A stretch of 25,507 nucleotides of DNA from ZC4RG35 sp036375695 (lineage in GTDB: Bacteria; Actinomycetota; Acidimicrobiia; Spongiisociales; ZC4RG35): positions 1 to 25,507 of the forward strand of contig DASVBU010000008.1 of assembly GCA_036375695.1 (NCBI GenBank), given 5' to 3'. Position numbers and translations under genes: made by a program. Under the pieces are notes generated by a model that was given only the letters and a program-made list of their open reading frames with translations, was not told where the DNA came from and did not search any database. Positions 6,535 to 13,693 of the stretch are shown piece after piece (the first letter of the stretch is position 1; every line of letters starts with the position of its first letter).

Positions 6535-7118
6535 GGAGCTTCGATTTCGCCACGGAGGTGATCCCCGCGGGCGAGTTGGCTTCGCGGGTCGCCGAGCTGG
6601 GTGCCGCGATCAGCGCCGATTATCGGGATCGAGATCCTGTGTTCGTCGTGGTCCTCAAGGGGTCGTTCCCGTTCGCCGCCGACCTTGTCCGACAGGTCGA
6701 GTTCCCGGCCGAAGTCGATTTCATGCTCCTCAACCGATTCGGGGAGGGGGGCCGGGTCGGCATCGCCATGGACCTCTCGGTGCCCATCTTCGATCGGGAG
6801 GTGATCATCGTCGAGGACGTCATCGACACCGGTCTCACCCTCAAGGTGTTGCAGAGGATGATGGAGGATCGCGGCGCCGCCTCCGTGGCCACCGTGGCCT
6901 TGTTCGACAAGGCCCGGCGGCGGATCGCCGACGTCACCATCGAGTACCGGGGATTCGAGGTGGGCGACGAGTACCTGATCGGCTATGGGCTGGACTGGAA
7001 GGGCCTGTACCGGAATCTGGAATCGGTGTGGGCGTTCCTGGACAACGACGCCTTCGTCAACGACCCCGGGATCCTCGCCGACGCCTTGTGGGGAGGATCG
7101 TCAGCGACCACCCGGTGA
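6531..7118 (+). CDS. hpt: Hypoxanthine phosphoribosyltransferase, 195 aa
   Basis: Salvages hypoxanthine and guanine to IMP and GMP with PRPP. The PRPP-binding loop IIVEDVIDTGLTL (E95, D96, D99, T100, G101) and the VVLKGSFPFAADL segment (residues 40-52) are intact, as is the DEYLIGYGLDW C-terminal motif. The GTG start overlaps the carboxypeptidase stop (GTGA); the long frame upstream is a shadow of that gene. Elsewhere hpt commonly sits beside tilS and ftsH, sometimes with a D,D-carboxypeptidase; here neither tilS nor ftsH is present. Confidence 0.93.
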   Translation: MRSFDFATEVIPAGELASRVAELGAAISADYRDRDPVFVVVLKGSFPFAADLVRQVEFPAEVDFMLLNRFGEGGRVGIAMDLSVPIFDREVIIVEDVIDTGLTLKVLQRMMEDRGAASVATVALFDKARRRIADVTIEYRGFEVGDEYLIGYGLDWKGLYRNLESVWAFLDNDAFVNDPGILADALWGGSSATTR

Positions 7119-7130
7119 TAACCTCGCCGT
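7119..7130 (+). promoter_or_regulatory. Predicted leaderless promoter of the DUF151 gene
   Basis: TAACCT (7119-7124), six bases (CGCCGT), then ATG 7131; there is no Shine-Dalgarno. The -10 overlaps the end of hpt, giving the DUF151 gene its own start site. Confidence 0.6.
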
Positions 7131-7649
7131 ATGGACGGTTACCCGGACCTGGTGCCCCTCAGGGTGGTGGACGTCCGGCTCGAGCTGCCCTCCAACCAGC
7201 CGATAGTCCTGCTCAAGGAGATCCACGGCGAGCGGTATCTCCCGATCTGGATCGGTGCCCCGGAGGCCACCTCCATCGCCACGGCCCTGGAGAAGGTGAC
7301 CACGCCAAGGCCTCTCACCCATGACCTGCTTCGCTCGGTGATCGATGTCCTCGGCGCCGTCGCCTCCAGGGTGGTGATCACCGAGATGCGGGATTCGATC
7401 TTCTTCGCCGACATCACCTTCGACGCCGCGGGCAAGCAGGTGGCCGTCTCCTCCCGGCCGTCCGATGCCATCGCCCTCGCGGTGCGCACGGGCACGCCCA
7501 TATTCGCGTCGCCTCAGGTCCTCGACGAGGCGGCGGTGATCATCGAGGACGAAGTCGACCAGGAAGAGGAGGTCGCCCGCTTCCGCGAGTTCCTCTCCGA
7601 CGTCACCGTCGAGGACTTCCTGGGTCACGGTCACGACGACGACGAGTGA
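7131..7649 (+). CDS. DUF151 bifunctional nuclease family protein, 172 aa
   Basis: The DUF151 (BFN) fold is recognisable from LPIWIGAPEATSIATALE (about residues 36-53), RPLTHDLLRSVID and SSRPSDAIALAVRTGTPIFA. Plant and some bacterial homologues have RNase/DNase activity; for actinobacterial ones (Rv1829) the role is unproven. The C-terminus is acidic and ends in an HGHDDDE tail. Its position between FtsR-type and ResR-type MerR genes matches Rv1828-Rv1829-Rv1830, with dac and hpt added here. A leaderless-type promoter precedes it. Confidence 0.9.
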   Translation: MDGYPDLVPLRVVDVRLELPSNQPIVLLKEIHGERYLPIWIGAPEATSIATALEKVTTPRPLTHDLLRSVIDVLGAVASRVVITEMRDSIFFADITFDAAGKQVAVSSRPSDAIALAVRTGTPIFASPQVLDEAAVIIEDEVDQEEEVARFREFLSDVTVEDFLGHGHDDDE

Positions 7650-7650
7650 C

Positions 7651-7682
7651 CTGTGGATCGGTTCCGGCGGTCTTTTCCACAG
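7651..7682. promoter_or_regulatory. Opposed DnaA-box-like sites upstream of the ResR-type gene
   Basis: TTTTCCACA (7673-7681) fits the DnaA-box consensus TTWTNCACA. CTGTGGATCG (7651-7660) is a weaker reverse-oriented copy. Together CTGTGGA and TCCACAG form a 7-bp inverted repeat with an 18-nt loop, ending seven bases before the -35 element. Binding by DnaA is inference. Confidence 0.35.
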
Positions 7683-7688
7683 AAAGCG

Positions 7689-7747
7689 TTGACATCTCTC
7701 ACCCGTGATGGGTAGCTTGGGCGCCGGCGGAGTTACACTGGTGTAAC
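7689..7747 (+). promoter_or_regulatory. Promoter and palindromic operator of the ResR-type MerR gene
   Basis: A consensus -35 TTGACA (7689-7694) is separated by 18 bp from a -10-like TAGCTT (7713-7718). Just downstream is a perfect 7-2-7 palindrome, GTTACAC-TG-GTGTAAC (7732-7747), at about the transcription start or early leader, a position suited to autorepression. GGAGG at 7761-7765 is the ribosome site for ATG 7771. Confidence 0.65.
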
Positions 7748-7770
7748 CCGGTGGACCCTTGGAGGACCCG

Positions 7771-8241
7771 ATGGTGAAGGAGATCGTCGGATATCGCGCA
7801 CCCCAGGTGTGCAAGCTCGTGGGCATCACGTACCGGCAGCTCGACTACTGGGCCCGTACCGGTCTCCTCGTCCCGTCCATCCAACCGGCGGCGGGGTCGG
7901 GCTCGCAGCGTTTGTATTCCTTCACCGACGTCGTACAGCTCAAGGTGATCAAGCGCCTCCTCGATGCGGGGATGAGCCTGAAGAAGATCCGGTCCGCCGT
8001 GGAAATCCTCAAGGAGCAGCTCGACTCCGACCAGCCTCTCGCCGACGTCACGCTGCTCAGCGACGGTCAGACCATCTATGCCGCCCACTCCCCGGAAGAG
8101 GTCGTCGACGTCTTCCGGCGTGGCCAGGGCGTCTTCGGTATCGCCGTCGGCCCCGTCCAGGACGAGGTCGCCGGAGATATCCATCATCTCTTCTCCGAGC
8201 AGGTACCGTTGGCCGGGGTTAGCGAGGCAGGAGCGACCTGA
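7771..8241 (+). CDS. MerR-family regulator, ResR (Rv1830)-like, 156 aa
   Basis: The helix-turn-helix is at the N-terminus: GYRAPQVCKLVGITYRQLDYWARTGLLVPS, then GSQRLYSFTDVVQLKVIKRLLDAGMSLKKIR (residues 6-75). A short effector region contains a GQTIYAAHSPEEVVDV segment. Size, sequence and place after DUF151 match Rv1830 (ResR), a growth-control regulator in M. tuberculosis. ATG 7771 follows GGAGG by five bases; the TTG at 7759 would remove that site. A 16-bp palindrome in its own promoter suggests autoregulation. The next gene overlaps its stop codon. Confidence 0.88.
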   Translation: MVKEIVGYRAPQVCKLVGITYRQLDYWARTGLLVPSIQPAAGSGSQRLYSFTDVVQLKVIKRLLDAGMSLKKIRSAVEILKEQLDSDQPLADVTLLSDGQTIYAAHSPEEVVDVFRRGQGVFGIAVGPVQDEVAGDIHHLFSEQVPLAGVSEAGAT

Positions 8242-8675
8242 GCACCGAACGACCGACTGCTGCAGAGGTCAACTTCGCTCACAACAGTGAGCGGCAATTC
8301 GCCCTCCTCCTCGACTTCTACGGCGTCCCCTGGGAGTACGAGAGCCGCACGTTCGCCATCGAGTTCGACGAGAACGGCGAGCCGACCAAGTGGTTCACCC
8401 CCGACTTCTACCTCCCCGACGACGACCTCTTCGTCGAGATCACCACGATGAACCAGAAGCTGGTCACCAAGAAGAACCGCAAGGTCCGCCAGCTCAAGGA
8501 GGCCCACCCGGGGATCCGCTGCAAGGTCTTCTATCAGCGCGACTACCTGCACCTGGTGATCAAGTACGGGCTCGAGGAACCTGATCATCTCGAAGAAGTG
8601 ACGGCGCCGACCCGGTTCCCCGGCCCGCCCGAGGTGGTGCGGCTGGAAGACCGGGGCGAGCGGCTCACGGGATGA
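8238..8675 (+). CDS. Conserved PD-(D/E)XK-nuclease-like protein with apparent CTG start, 145 aa
   Basis: The sequence from about residue 18 fits a restriction-nuclease-like fold: an N-terminal Glu helix (NSERQFALLLDFYGVPWEYE), then TPDFYLPDDDLFVEIT with D56 and E67, then a Lys-rich helix (K74, K78, K79) and strand CKVFYQRDYLHLVI. The usual catalytic Lys two residues after E67 is Thr69, so the site is altered or the Lys has moved. No ATG, GTG or TTG occurs in frame before the conserved region. CTG at 8238 follows AGGAG (8229-8233) by four bases and overlaps the resR stop as CTGA. A late ATG at 8448 would delete the fold core. gcvT overlaps the end by ATGA. Function unknown. Confidence 0.72.
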   Translation: MSTERPTAAEVNFAHNSERQFALLLDFYGVPWEYESRTFAIEFDENGEPTKWFTPDFYLPDDDLFVEITTMNQKLVTKKNRKVRQLKEAHPGIRCKVFYQRDYLHLVIKYGLEEPDHLEEVTAPTRFPGPPEVVRLEDRGERLTG

Positions 8676-9718
8676 ACCGATCACCCATCCACGACCTCAA
8701 CGTCGGGTTGGGGGCGCGCTTCACGGACTTCGGCGGCTGGGAGATGCCCCTGCGCTACGACTCGGTGATCGCCGAGCACAAGGCGGTGCGCACCTCGGCG
8801 GGATTCTTCGACGTCAGCCATCTCGGCCGCTTCGATCTCACGGGGCCGGGCGCCCACGCGGCCATCCGGCGGCTCCTCTCCAACGACATCGACCGGATCG
8901 AGCCGGGCCGCACCCAGTACACCACCATGCTCAACGAGTCCGGTGGGATCGTCGACGACCTCATCGTCTGGTGGCTCGAGCCGGGGCGTTTCCGGGTCAT
9001 GCCCAACGCGGCCAACCACGAGAAGGTGATGGCAGCATTCGCCGCCGAGCCGGACACCTCGGTCATCGACATGCGGGAGGGCACCGTCCTGGTGGCCGTC
9101 CAGGGCCCGGCTGCCCCGGAGGTCCTCGAACACATCCTCGGCGTGGCACCCCGACGATTCCGAACCGCGACATGCGAGTTCCAGGGCACGACGGTGGAGA
9201 TGGCCGGCACCGGCTACACCGGTGAGAAGGGCGCCGAGGTGTGTCTCGATCCTCAGGCGGCCCAGGCCTTCGTGTCGGCTCTGGTGGAGCTCGACGTGGT
9301 CCCATGCGGGCTCGGCGCCAGGGACACGCTGCGTCTCGAGGCCGGGCTGGCGTTGTGGGGTGAGGACATCGACGAGGCTACGACGCCCCTGGAAGCCGGT
9401 CTCGACTTCGCCGTGTCCATGGATCACGACTTCGTCGGCAGGGAGGCCCTGGCGCGCCAGGCCGAAGAGGGCCTGACGAGACGGCTCATCGGGTTCGTGC
9501 TCGAGGACCGCGGCGTGCCCCGGCACGGCTATCGAATCAGGTCGGCTGGCGGGAGCACGGGGACCGTCACCAGTGGCAATATGAGCCCGATGATCGAGAT
9601 GGGGATCGGGCTGGCCTATCTCAGCCCCGGGCCCGGGGAGGGTGAGGGCCTGGAGGTGGAGATCAGGGACCGCTGGGTGCCTGCCCGCCAGGCCGAGCCT
9701 CCCTTCCACGAGGACTGA
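8672..9718 (+). CDS. gcvT: Glycine cleavage system T protein (aminomethyltransferase), 348 aa
   Basis: Takes the aminomethyl group from lipoylated GcvH and makes 5,10-methylene-tetrahydrofolate plus ammonia. Diagnostic segments: HDLNVGLGARFTDFGGWEMPLRY at the N-terminus, GFFDVSHLGRF, LLSNDIDRIEPGRTQYTTMLNESGGIVDDLIV, GYTGEKGAEV, and GARDTLRLEAGLALWGEDIDEATTPLEA. Length is slightly short of the E. coli protein (364) but complete. It is coupled by ATGA to the preceding gene and followed after 3 bp by a PPOX-fold gene. Confidence 0.95.
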   Translation: MNRSPIHDLNVGLGARFTDFGGWEMPLRYDSVIAEHKAVRTSAGFFDVSHLGRFDLTGPGAHAAIRRLLSNDIDRIEPGRTQYTTMLNESGGIVDDLIVWWLEPGRFRVMPNAANHEKVMAAFAAEPDTSVIDMREGTVLVAVQGPAAPEVLEHILGVAPRRFRTATCEFQGTTVEMAGTGYTGEKGAEVCLDPQAAQAFVSALVELDVVPCGLGARDTLRLEAGLALWGEDIDEATTPLEAGLDFAVSMDHDFVGREALARQAEEGLTRRLIGFVLEDRGVPRHGYRIRSAGGSTGTVTSGNMSPMIEMGIGLAYLSPGPGEGEGLEVEIRDRWVPARQAEPPFHED

Positions 9719-9721
9719 CGC

Positions 9722-10222
9722 ATGGCCCGGCCGGTGCTGGAGAACCCGACCTTCCCTGAGGGCTATGTGACCAGGTTCTCGGGTCGCCACGTCGAGTGGG
9801 ACACCGCAATGGGGTGGTTGGCCGATGCCCTGCACTACTGGCTCGCCACCACCCGGCCCGACGGCACGCCGCACGTCGTGCCGCGATGGGGCGTGTGGTG
9901 GGACGAGCGCTTCTGGTACGACGGGTCTCCGCAGACCCGTCACGCCCGCAACCTGGTGACCAACCCGGCCTGTGTGCTCCATCTGGAGAGCGGGGAGCAG
10001 GCCCTGATCCTCGAAGGCGAGTCCCGGGCCACGGGCCCCTTGGACCTGGAGACGGGGACGGCGTTGGCCTCCGAGTACGCCCGCAAGTACGGACCGGCAT
10101 ATTCGCCGACAGCCGATGCCTGGTCCGGTGAAGACGGAGGTGGGATGGCGGTGTTCACACCGCACCGCGGCTTCGCATGGTCGCAGTTCCCCGATGACGT
10201 GACCCGGTATCGATGGCCCTGA
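9722..10222 (+). CDS. Pyridoxamine-5'-phosphate-oxidase-fold flavin/F420-binding protein, 166 aa
   Basis: A small split-barrel protein. LATTRPDGTPHVVPRWGVWWDERFWYDGSPQTRHARNLVTNPACVLHLESG (about residues 41-92) is the typical PPOX-like core that binds FMN or, in many actinobacterial members, coenzyme F420 at a dimer interface. The C-terminal region is Trp-rich. Substrate is unknown; it is not PdxH itself. It overlaps the next gene by 10 nt, so the two are probably translated together. Confidence 0.82.
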   Translation: MARPVLENPTFPEGYVTRFSGRHVEWDTAMGWLADALHYWLATTRPDGTPHVVPRWGVWWDERFWYDGSPQTRHARNLVTNPACVLHLESGEQALILEGESRATGPLDLETGTALASEYARKYGPAYSPTADAWSGEDGGGMAVFTPHRGFAWSQFPDDVTRYRWP

Positions 10223-11025
10223 GCGTCGCCATACCGAGACCGCATCCCAGGTACGGCACGGAACTGGTCCGGGACTGGGAGGCCGAGGGCGATCCTCTCG
10301 CCGACGTCGTGCTCGTCCACGGCATCGCCGAGCATTCCGGTCGATACGAGGCGGTGGGTTCCCAACTATCCGGGGCCGGCTTCCAGGTGCGTGCGTTCGA
10401 CCTGCCCGGGCATGGCGTCACCGGTGGCCGCCGCGGCCATATCGACGACTGGTCCGAGTACCACGACCAGATCGAGGCCCATGTCAGGGAGATGAGGGAG
10501 AGCGGGCGGTCGTTGGTCCTGCTGGGGCATTCCATGGGCGGGAACCTCGTCCTCGGCTACGCCGCCTCCGATCGGCCGTCCCCGGACCTGGTGGTCGCCT
10601 CGGCGCCCGCGCTGGGCGGCGGAGCGGGTTGGCAACGCACGCTGGCTCCTGTCCTGGCCCGGATTCTCCCGAAGCTCGCAGTGCCGAACCAGCTGCGCGG
10701 CGACCAGCTGTCGCGGGACCCGATGGTCGGGGAGAGGTACTTCGCCGACCCACTGGTCGTCACCAAGTCGACCACGTCGCTGGGAGCTGCTCTGTTCGCC
10801 GCCATGGAGCAGGTGGCGAGGGAAGCCGGGCGCATCGAAGTGCCGGTACTGGTGCTCCATGGCGAAGACGACACCATCGTCCCGGCGAGGTCCACCGAGC
10901 CCCTGGGCTCGTTGGACGGCTTCGAGCGGCGCACCTATCCGGGGCTCCGTCATGAGATCTTCAACGAGCCCGAGGGCCCGGAGATCGTGGCGGAGGTGAT
11001 CGCCTGGGTGAGCGAGCGGCTCTAG
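10213..11025 (+). CDS. Alpha/beta hydrolase, monoacylglycerol-lipase-like, 270 aa
   Basis: A serine hydrolase of the Hydrolase_4 group. VLVHGIAEHSGRYE gives the oxyanion loop (HG), GHSMGGN carries the nucleophilic Ser (about residue 102), LVLHGEDDTIVP the catalytic Asp, and YPGLRHEIFNEP the catalytic His. Such enzymes release glycerol and fatty acid from monoacylglycerols or lysophospholipids; the substrate here is inferred only. No signal peptide. It ends the plus-strand block and its stop overlaps the convergent tdh stop by 4 bases. Confidence 0.88.
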   Translation: MALSVAIPRPHPRYGTELVRDWEAEGDPLADVVLVHGIAEHSGRYEAVGSQLSGAGFQVRAFDLPGHGVTGGRRGHIDDWSEYHDQIEAHVREMRESGRSLVLLGHSMGGNLVLGYAASDRPSPDLVVASAPALGGGAGWQRTLAPVLARILPKLAVPNQLRGDQLSRDPMVGERYFADPLVVTKSTTSLGAALFAAMEQVAREAGRIEVPVLVLHGEDDTIVPARSTEPLGSLDGFERRTYPGLRHEIFNEPEGPEIVAEVIAWVSERL

Positions 11026-12050
11026 ACGTCCCAGCGGAGCAGCACCTTGGCCGCATCTCCTCCCCGTGCGGCCTGGAACGCCTTCTCGTACTCCTCGGCG
11101 TCGAAACGGTGCGTTATCACCGGCGATATGTCGAGACCCGACTGGACCAGGATATTCATCTTGTACCACGTGTCGAACATCTCCCGCCCGTAGATCCCCT
11201 TGATAGTGAGCATGTTGAAGATCACCGTCGACCAGTCGATCGGGTAGGCCTCCGAGGGGATGCCGAGCAGGGCGACCTTGGCACCATGGATGGTGTTGGC
11301 CAGGATGTCGGCCATGGCCGAGGGGGAGCCGGACATCTCCAGGGCGACATCGAATCCCTCGGTCATCCTCAGCTCGGGCTGAAGTCCCTTGAGATCCTCG
11401 GTGCGCGGATCCACCGCCCTGGTCGCCCCCATCCGCAGGGCGAGCCCCCTCCGGTACTCGTTGATGTCGGTGACCACGACGTTGCGCGCCCCGGCATGGA
11501 CCACCACGGCAGTCGCCATGAGACCGATCGGACCTGCGCCCGTGATCAGGACGTCCTCGCCCAGCACGGGGAACTCGAGGGCGGTGTGGACGGCGTTGCC
11601 GAACGGGTCGAAGAGGGCGGCGATCTCCGGGTCGAGGCCCTCGATGTGCCGCCACAGGTTCTGCTTCGGAACGACGACGTAGTCGGCGAAGGCGCCCGGG
11701 ATGTTGACGCCGAGGCCCTTGGGCTCCTTGCAGAGGTGGCGGCGGCCGGCGAGGCAGTTTCGGCACTTGCCGCACACGACGTGCCCTTCGGCTCCGACCA
11801 GCTCGCCCACCTCGAAGCCCTTGACGTTGGTGCCCAGGGCTGCGATGTGGCCCGAGAACTCGTGGCCCACCGTCATCGGGGCGGGCACGGTGGCCTGCGC
11901 CCACTCGTCCCATTCGTAGATGTGGAGGTCGGTGCCGCAGATGCCGGTGGTGTGGACCCGGATGACGACGTCATCCGGCCCGGGCTCGGGAACCGGGACG
12001 TCTTCCAGGACCAGACCCGGGCCGTCGGGGTGCTTGACCAGCGCTCTCAT
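11022..12050 (-). CDS. tdh: L-threonine 3-dehydrogenase, 342 aa
   Basis: A cytosolic zinc- and NAD-dependent medium-chain dehydrogenase converting threonine to 2-amino-3-oxobutyrate. Catalytic zinc ligands lie in GICGTDLH (C38) and GHEFSG (H63, E64). The structural-zinc cysteines are C93, C96, C99 and C107. The nucleotide fold has GAGPIGLMA. WDEWAQATVPAPMTVGHEF and NAVHTALEFPVLGEDVLITGAGPIG are Tdh-like, and length matches E. coli Tdh (341). ATG 12050 overlaps the upstream adenosine deaminase stop (ATGA). No kbl (glycine-forming ligase) is adjacent; if present elsewhere, Tdh would feed glycine into the cleavage system encoded nearby. Confidence 0.93.
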   Translation of the reverse strand: MRALVKHPDGPGLVLEDVPVPEPGPDDVVIRVHTTGICGTDLHIYEWDEWAQATVPAPMTVGHEFSGHIAALGTNVKGFEVGELVGAEGHVVCGKCRNCLAGRRHLCKEPKGLGVNIPGAFADYVVVPKQNLWRHIEGLDPEIAALFDPFGNAVHTALEFPVLGEDVLITGAGPIGLMATAVVVHAGARNVVVTDINEYRRGLALRMGATRAVDPRTEDLKGLQPELRMTEGFDVALEMSGSPSAMADILANTIHGAKVALLGIPSEAYPIDWSTVIFNMLTIKGIYGREMFDTWYKMNILVQSGLDISPVITHRFDAEEYEKAFQAARGGDAAKVLLRWDV

Positions 12051-13108
12051 GCCCACGTGGTCTCCACGTCCGCTCCGGCCTCCCGGTACGAGGGTGCGAT
12101 GATCTCCTCCCAGAGCTCGACCTTCGTGTCGTGACTGCAGAACGCCGCGGCGAGACTCCGCCGGGTCACCCTCGCCAGGTCGTCGACCCCAAAACCGTGA
12201 TGCTCGGTGACGAAGGCGAACTCCTTGGACATCGCGGTCGAGCTCATCAGCCGGTTGTCCGTGGAGATGGTGACGTTGAATCCGGCCCGGTGGAGGGCGC
12301 CGATCGGGTGCTGGTCGGGGGTGATGGCGCCGGTGGCGAGATTCGAGGCGGGGCACATCTCGAGGGCGATCTGGCGGTCGCGGACCCGTGCCGCGACCTC
12401 GCCCACCTTGACGATCTCCCCGTCCTCGATGACGCAGTCACGTACCAACTCGACGCCGTGCCCGATTCGCTCGGCGCCGCACACGTCCATGGCCTCGGCG
12501 ATGTACGCCGGCCCGAAGATGCCCGCGGCCTCACCGGCGTGAATGGTGAGCCGGAGACCTGCCTGGCGCACGAACCGGCACGCCGCGAGATGGCCCCGCG
12601 GCGGATGCCCGATCTCCGGACCGGCGAGATCGAAGCCGACCACTCCGAGATGCCGGCTGGCCACCGCCAGCTCCGCCATCTCCATCGAGTGGTCGTGCTG
12701 GCGGAGAGCGTCGATGAGGATGCCCCAGACGAGGCCGGTTCCGGAGTTGCGGAGACCCGAGGCAACGGCTTCGACGACGGTCCCGGGATCGAGTCCCCCG
12801 GTGGTGTGGAGCCAGGGGCAGAAGCGGATCTCGGCATAGACGACACCGTCGGCGGCGAGGTCGACGGCGGCCTCGTAGGCCACGCGCTCCAGCGACTCGG
12901 CGTGCTGCATCACCGCGATCGTGTGGCGGAACGACTCCAGATAGCGCTCCAACGACCCGGACTCGGATTGGTCGAACCAACGGGCGAGCTCGTCGGGGTC
13001 GTCGGCGGGGAGGTCGCGGTACCCGGTCTTCTCGGCGATCTCGAGAATGGTGGTGGCACGCAGACCACCGTCGAGGTGGTCGTGGAGCAGGACCGAGGGA
13101 AGGGTCAC
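12047..13108 (-). CDS. add: Adenosine deaminase, 353 aa
   Basis: Deaminates adenosine (or deoxyadenosine) to inosine for purine salvage; its product can flow to hypoxanthine, the substrate of Hpt in this window. Zinc ligands are in LLHDHLDGG (H9, H11), then TIHAGEAAG, RIGHGVEL and STDNRLMS, the last being the actinobacterial version of the S-x-D-D motif. GTG 13108 is chosen because the protein begins there in the family. TAACCT lies seven bases upstream with no Shine-Dalgarno, indicating a leaderless transcript. The longer frame upstream is antisense to yqgE. Confidence 0.92.
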   Translation of the reverse strand: MTLPSVLLHDHLDGGLRATTILEIAEKTGYRDLPADDPDELARWFDQSESGSLERYLESFRHTIAVMQHAESLERVAYEAAVDLAADGVVYAEIRFCPWLHTTGGLDPGTVVEAVASGLRNSGTGLVWGILIDALRQHDHSMEMAELAVASRHLGVVGFDLAGPEIGHPPRGHLAACRFVRQAGLRLTIHAGEAAGIFGPAYIAEAMDVCGAERIGHGVELVRDCVIEDGEIVKVGEVAARVRDRQIALEMCPASNLATGAITPDQHPIGALHRAGFNVTISTDNRLMSSTAMSKEFAFVTEHHGFGVDDLARVTRRSLAAAFCSHDTKVELWEEIIAPSYREAGADVETTWA

Positions 13109-13121
13109 GGCGGCGAGGTTA
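13109..13121 (-). promoter_or_regulatory. Predicted leaderless promoter of add
   Basis: On the minus strand TAACCT (13121-13116) is followed by seven bases and GTG 13108. The hexamer and most of the spacer (TAACCTCGCCG) are the same as before the DUF151 gene at 7119. Confidence 0.6.
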
Positions 13122-13138
13122 GACGACGCCCGGTGTGG

Positions 13139-13150
13139 CACGATGAGAAG
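13139..13150 (+). promoter_or_regulatory. Predicted leaderless promoter of the YqgE gene
   Basis: CACGAT (13139-13144), six bases (GAGAAG), then GTG 13151. It is divergent from the add promoter; only 42 bp separate the two start codons. GAGAAG could also be a weak Shine-Dalgarno. Confidence 0.4.
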
Positions 13151-13672
13151 GTGACGCTCTCCGGGAAGCTCCTCGTCGCCGGGCCCCAACTCCTGGACCC
13201 GAACTTCTGGCGGACCGTCGTGCTGCTCCTGGAGCACAACGACGACGGGGCTGTCGGCCTGGTGCTGAACCGGGTGATCGACGAGCCGGCAGCGGTGTAC
13301 CTCCCGGCATGGGAGGACCATCTCGTCCCACCCGGTCTCGTCCACTACGGGGGGCCGGTGGAGCCCGAGGTCGCCATTGGCCTCGGGCGGAGCGCCACCG
13401 CGTCGCACGCCGGTGTCCCGGGCCTCGCCATGGTCGACCTGACTGTGGCACCCGACGAGGACACGCCGAAGGTCAGGGTCTATTCCGGCTACTCGGGATG
13501 GTCTCGGGGCCAACTGGAGGAGGAGCTGGAATCCGGGGCGTGGTTCGTGGTGGATGCAGCGCCCGACGACGTGTTCGCCGAGGCGGACAGCCTCTGGCGC
13601 AACGTGCTGCGGCGCCAGCCCGGCAGCCTCTCGATGGTGGGTCTCTTCCCGGAGGACCCCAGCCTCAACTGA
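13151..13672 (+). CDS. YqgE/AlgH family protein (DUF179), 173 aa
   Basis: The family signature is clear: GKLLVAGPQLLDPNFWRTVVLLLEHNDDGAVGLVLNR (residues 5-41), then HYGGPVEP and RVYSGYSGWSRGQLEEELESGAWFVV, ending with WRNVLRR. YqgE/AlgH is widespread and its biochemical role is unresolved; it is named for an alginate-regulation phenotype in Pseudomonas. The GTG start at 13151 is where the family begins. The large in-frame extension upstream is antisense to adenosine deaminase and is not coding. Confidence 0.93.
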   Translation: MTLSGKLLVAGPQLLDPNFWRTVVLLLEHNDDGAVGLVLNRVIDEPAAVYLPAWEDHLVPPGLVHYGGPVEPEVAIGLGRSATASHAGVPGLAMVDLTVAPDEDTPKVRVYSGYSGWSRGQLEEELESGAWFVVDAAPDDVFAEADSLWRNVLRRQPGSLSMVGLFPEDPSLN

Positions 13673-13681
13673 GCCGTCGTC

Positions 13682-13693
13682 TACCCTGGCGCC
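13682..13693 (+). promoter_or_regulatory. Predicted leaderless promoter of rnhB
   Basis: TACCCT (13682-13687), six bases (GGCGCC), then GTG 13694, with no ribosome-binding sequence in the 21-bp gap after yqgE. Confidence 0.6.

Noticed and set aside
3889..8672. Glycine riboswitch before gcvH or gcvT
   Set aside because: gcvH follows pgsA by 11 bp and gcvT overlaps the preceding gene, so there is no leader to hold one.
8681..10165. 494-codon minus-strand ORF opposite gcvT
   Set aside because: It is a GC-rich antisense shadow of gcvT and the PPOX gene, with no recognisable domain.
10366..11913. 515-codon minus-strand ORF over the hydrolase and tdh
   Set aside because: It lies in a wrong frame of tdh and antisense to the hydrolase; Arg/Gly/Pro-rich composition is typical of shadow frames.
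12131..13150. In-frame N-terminal extension of YqgE
   Set aside because: It is antisense to adenosine deaminase; the YqgE family starts at GTG 13151.
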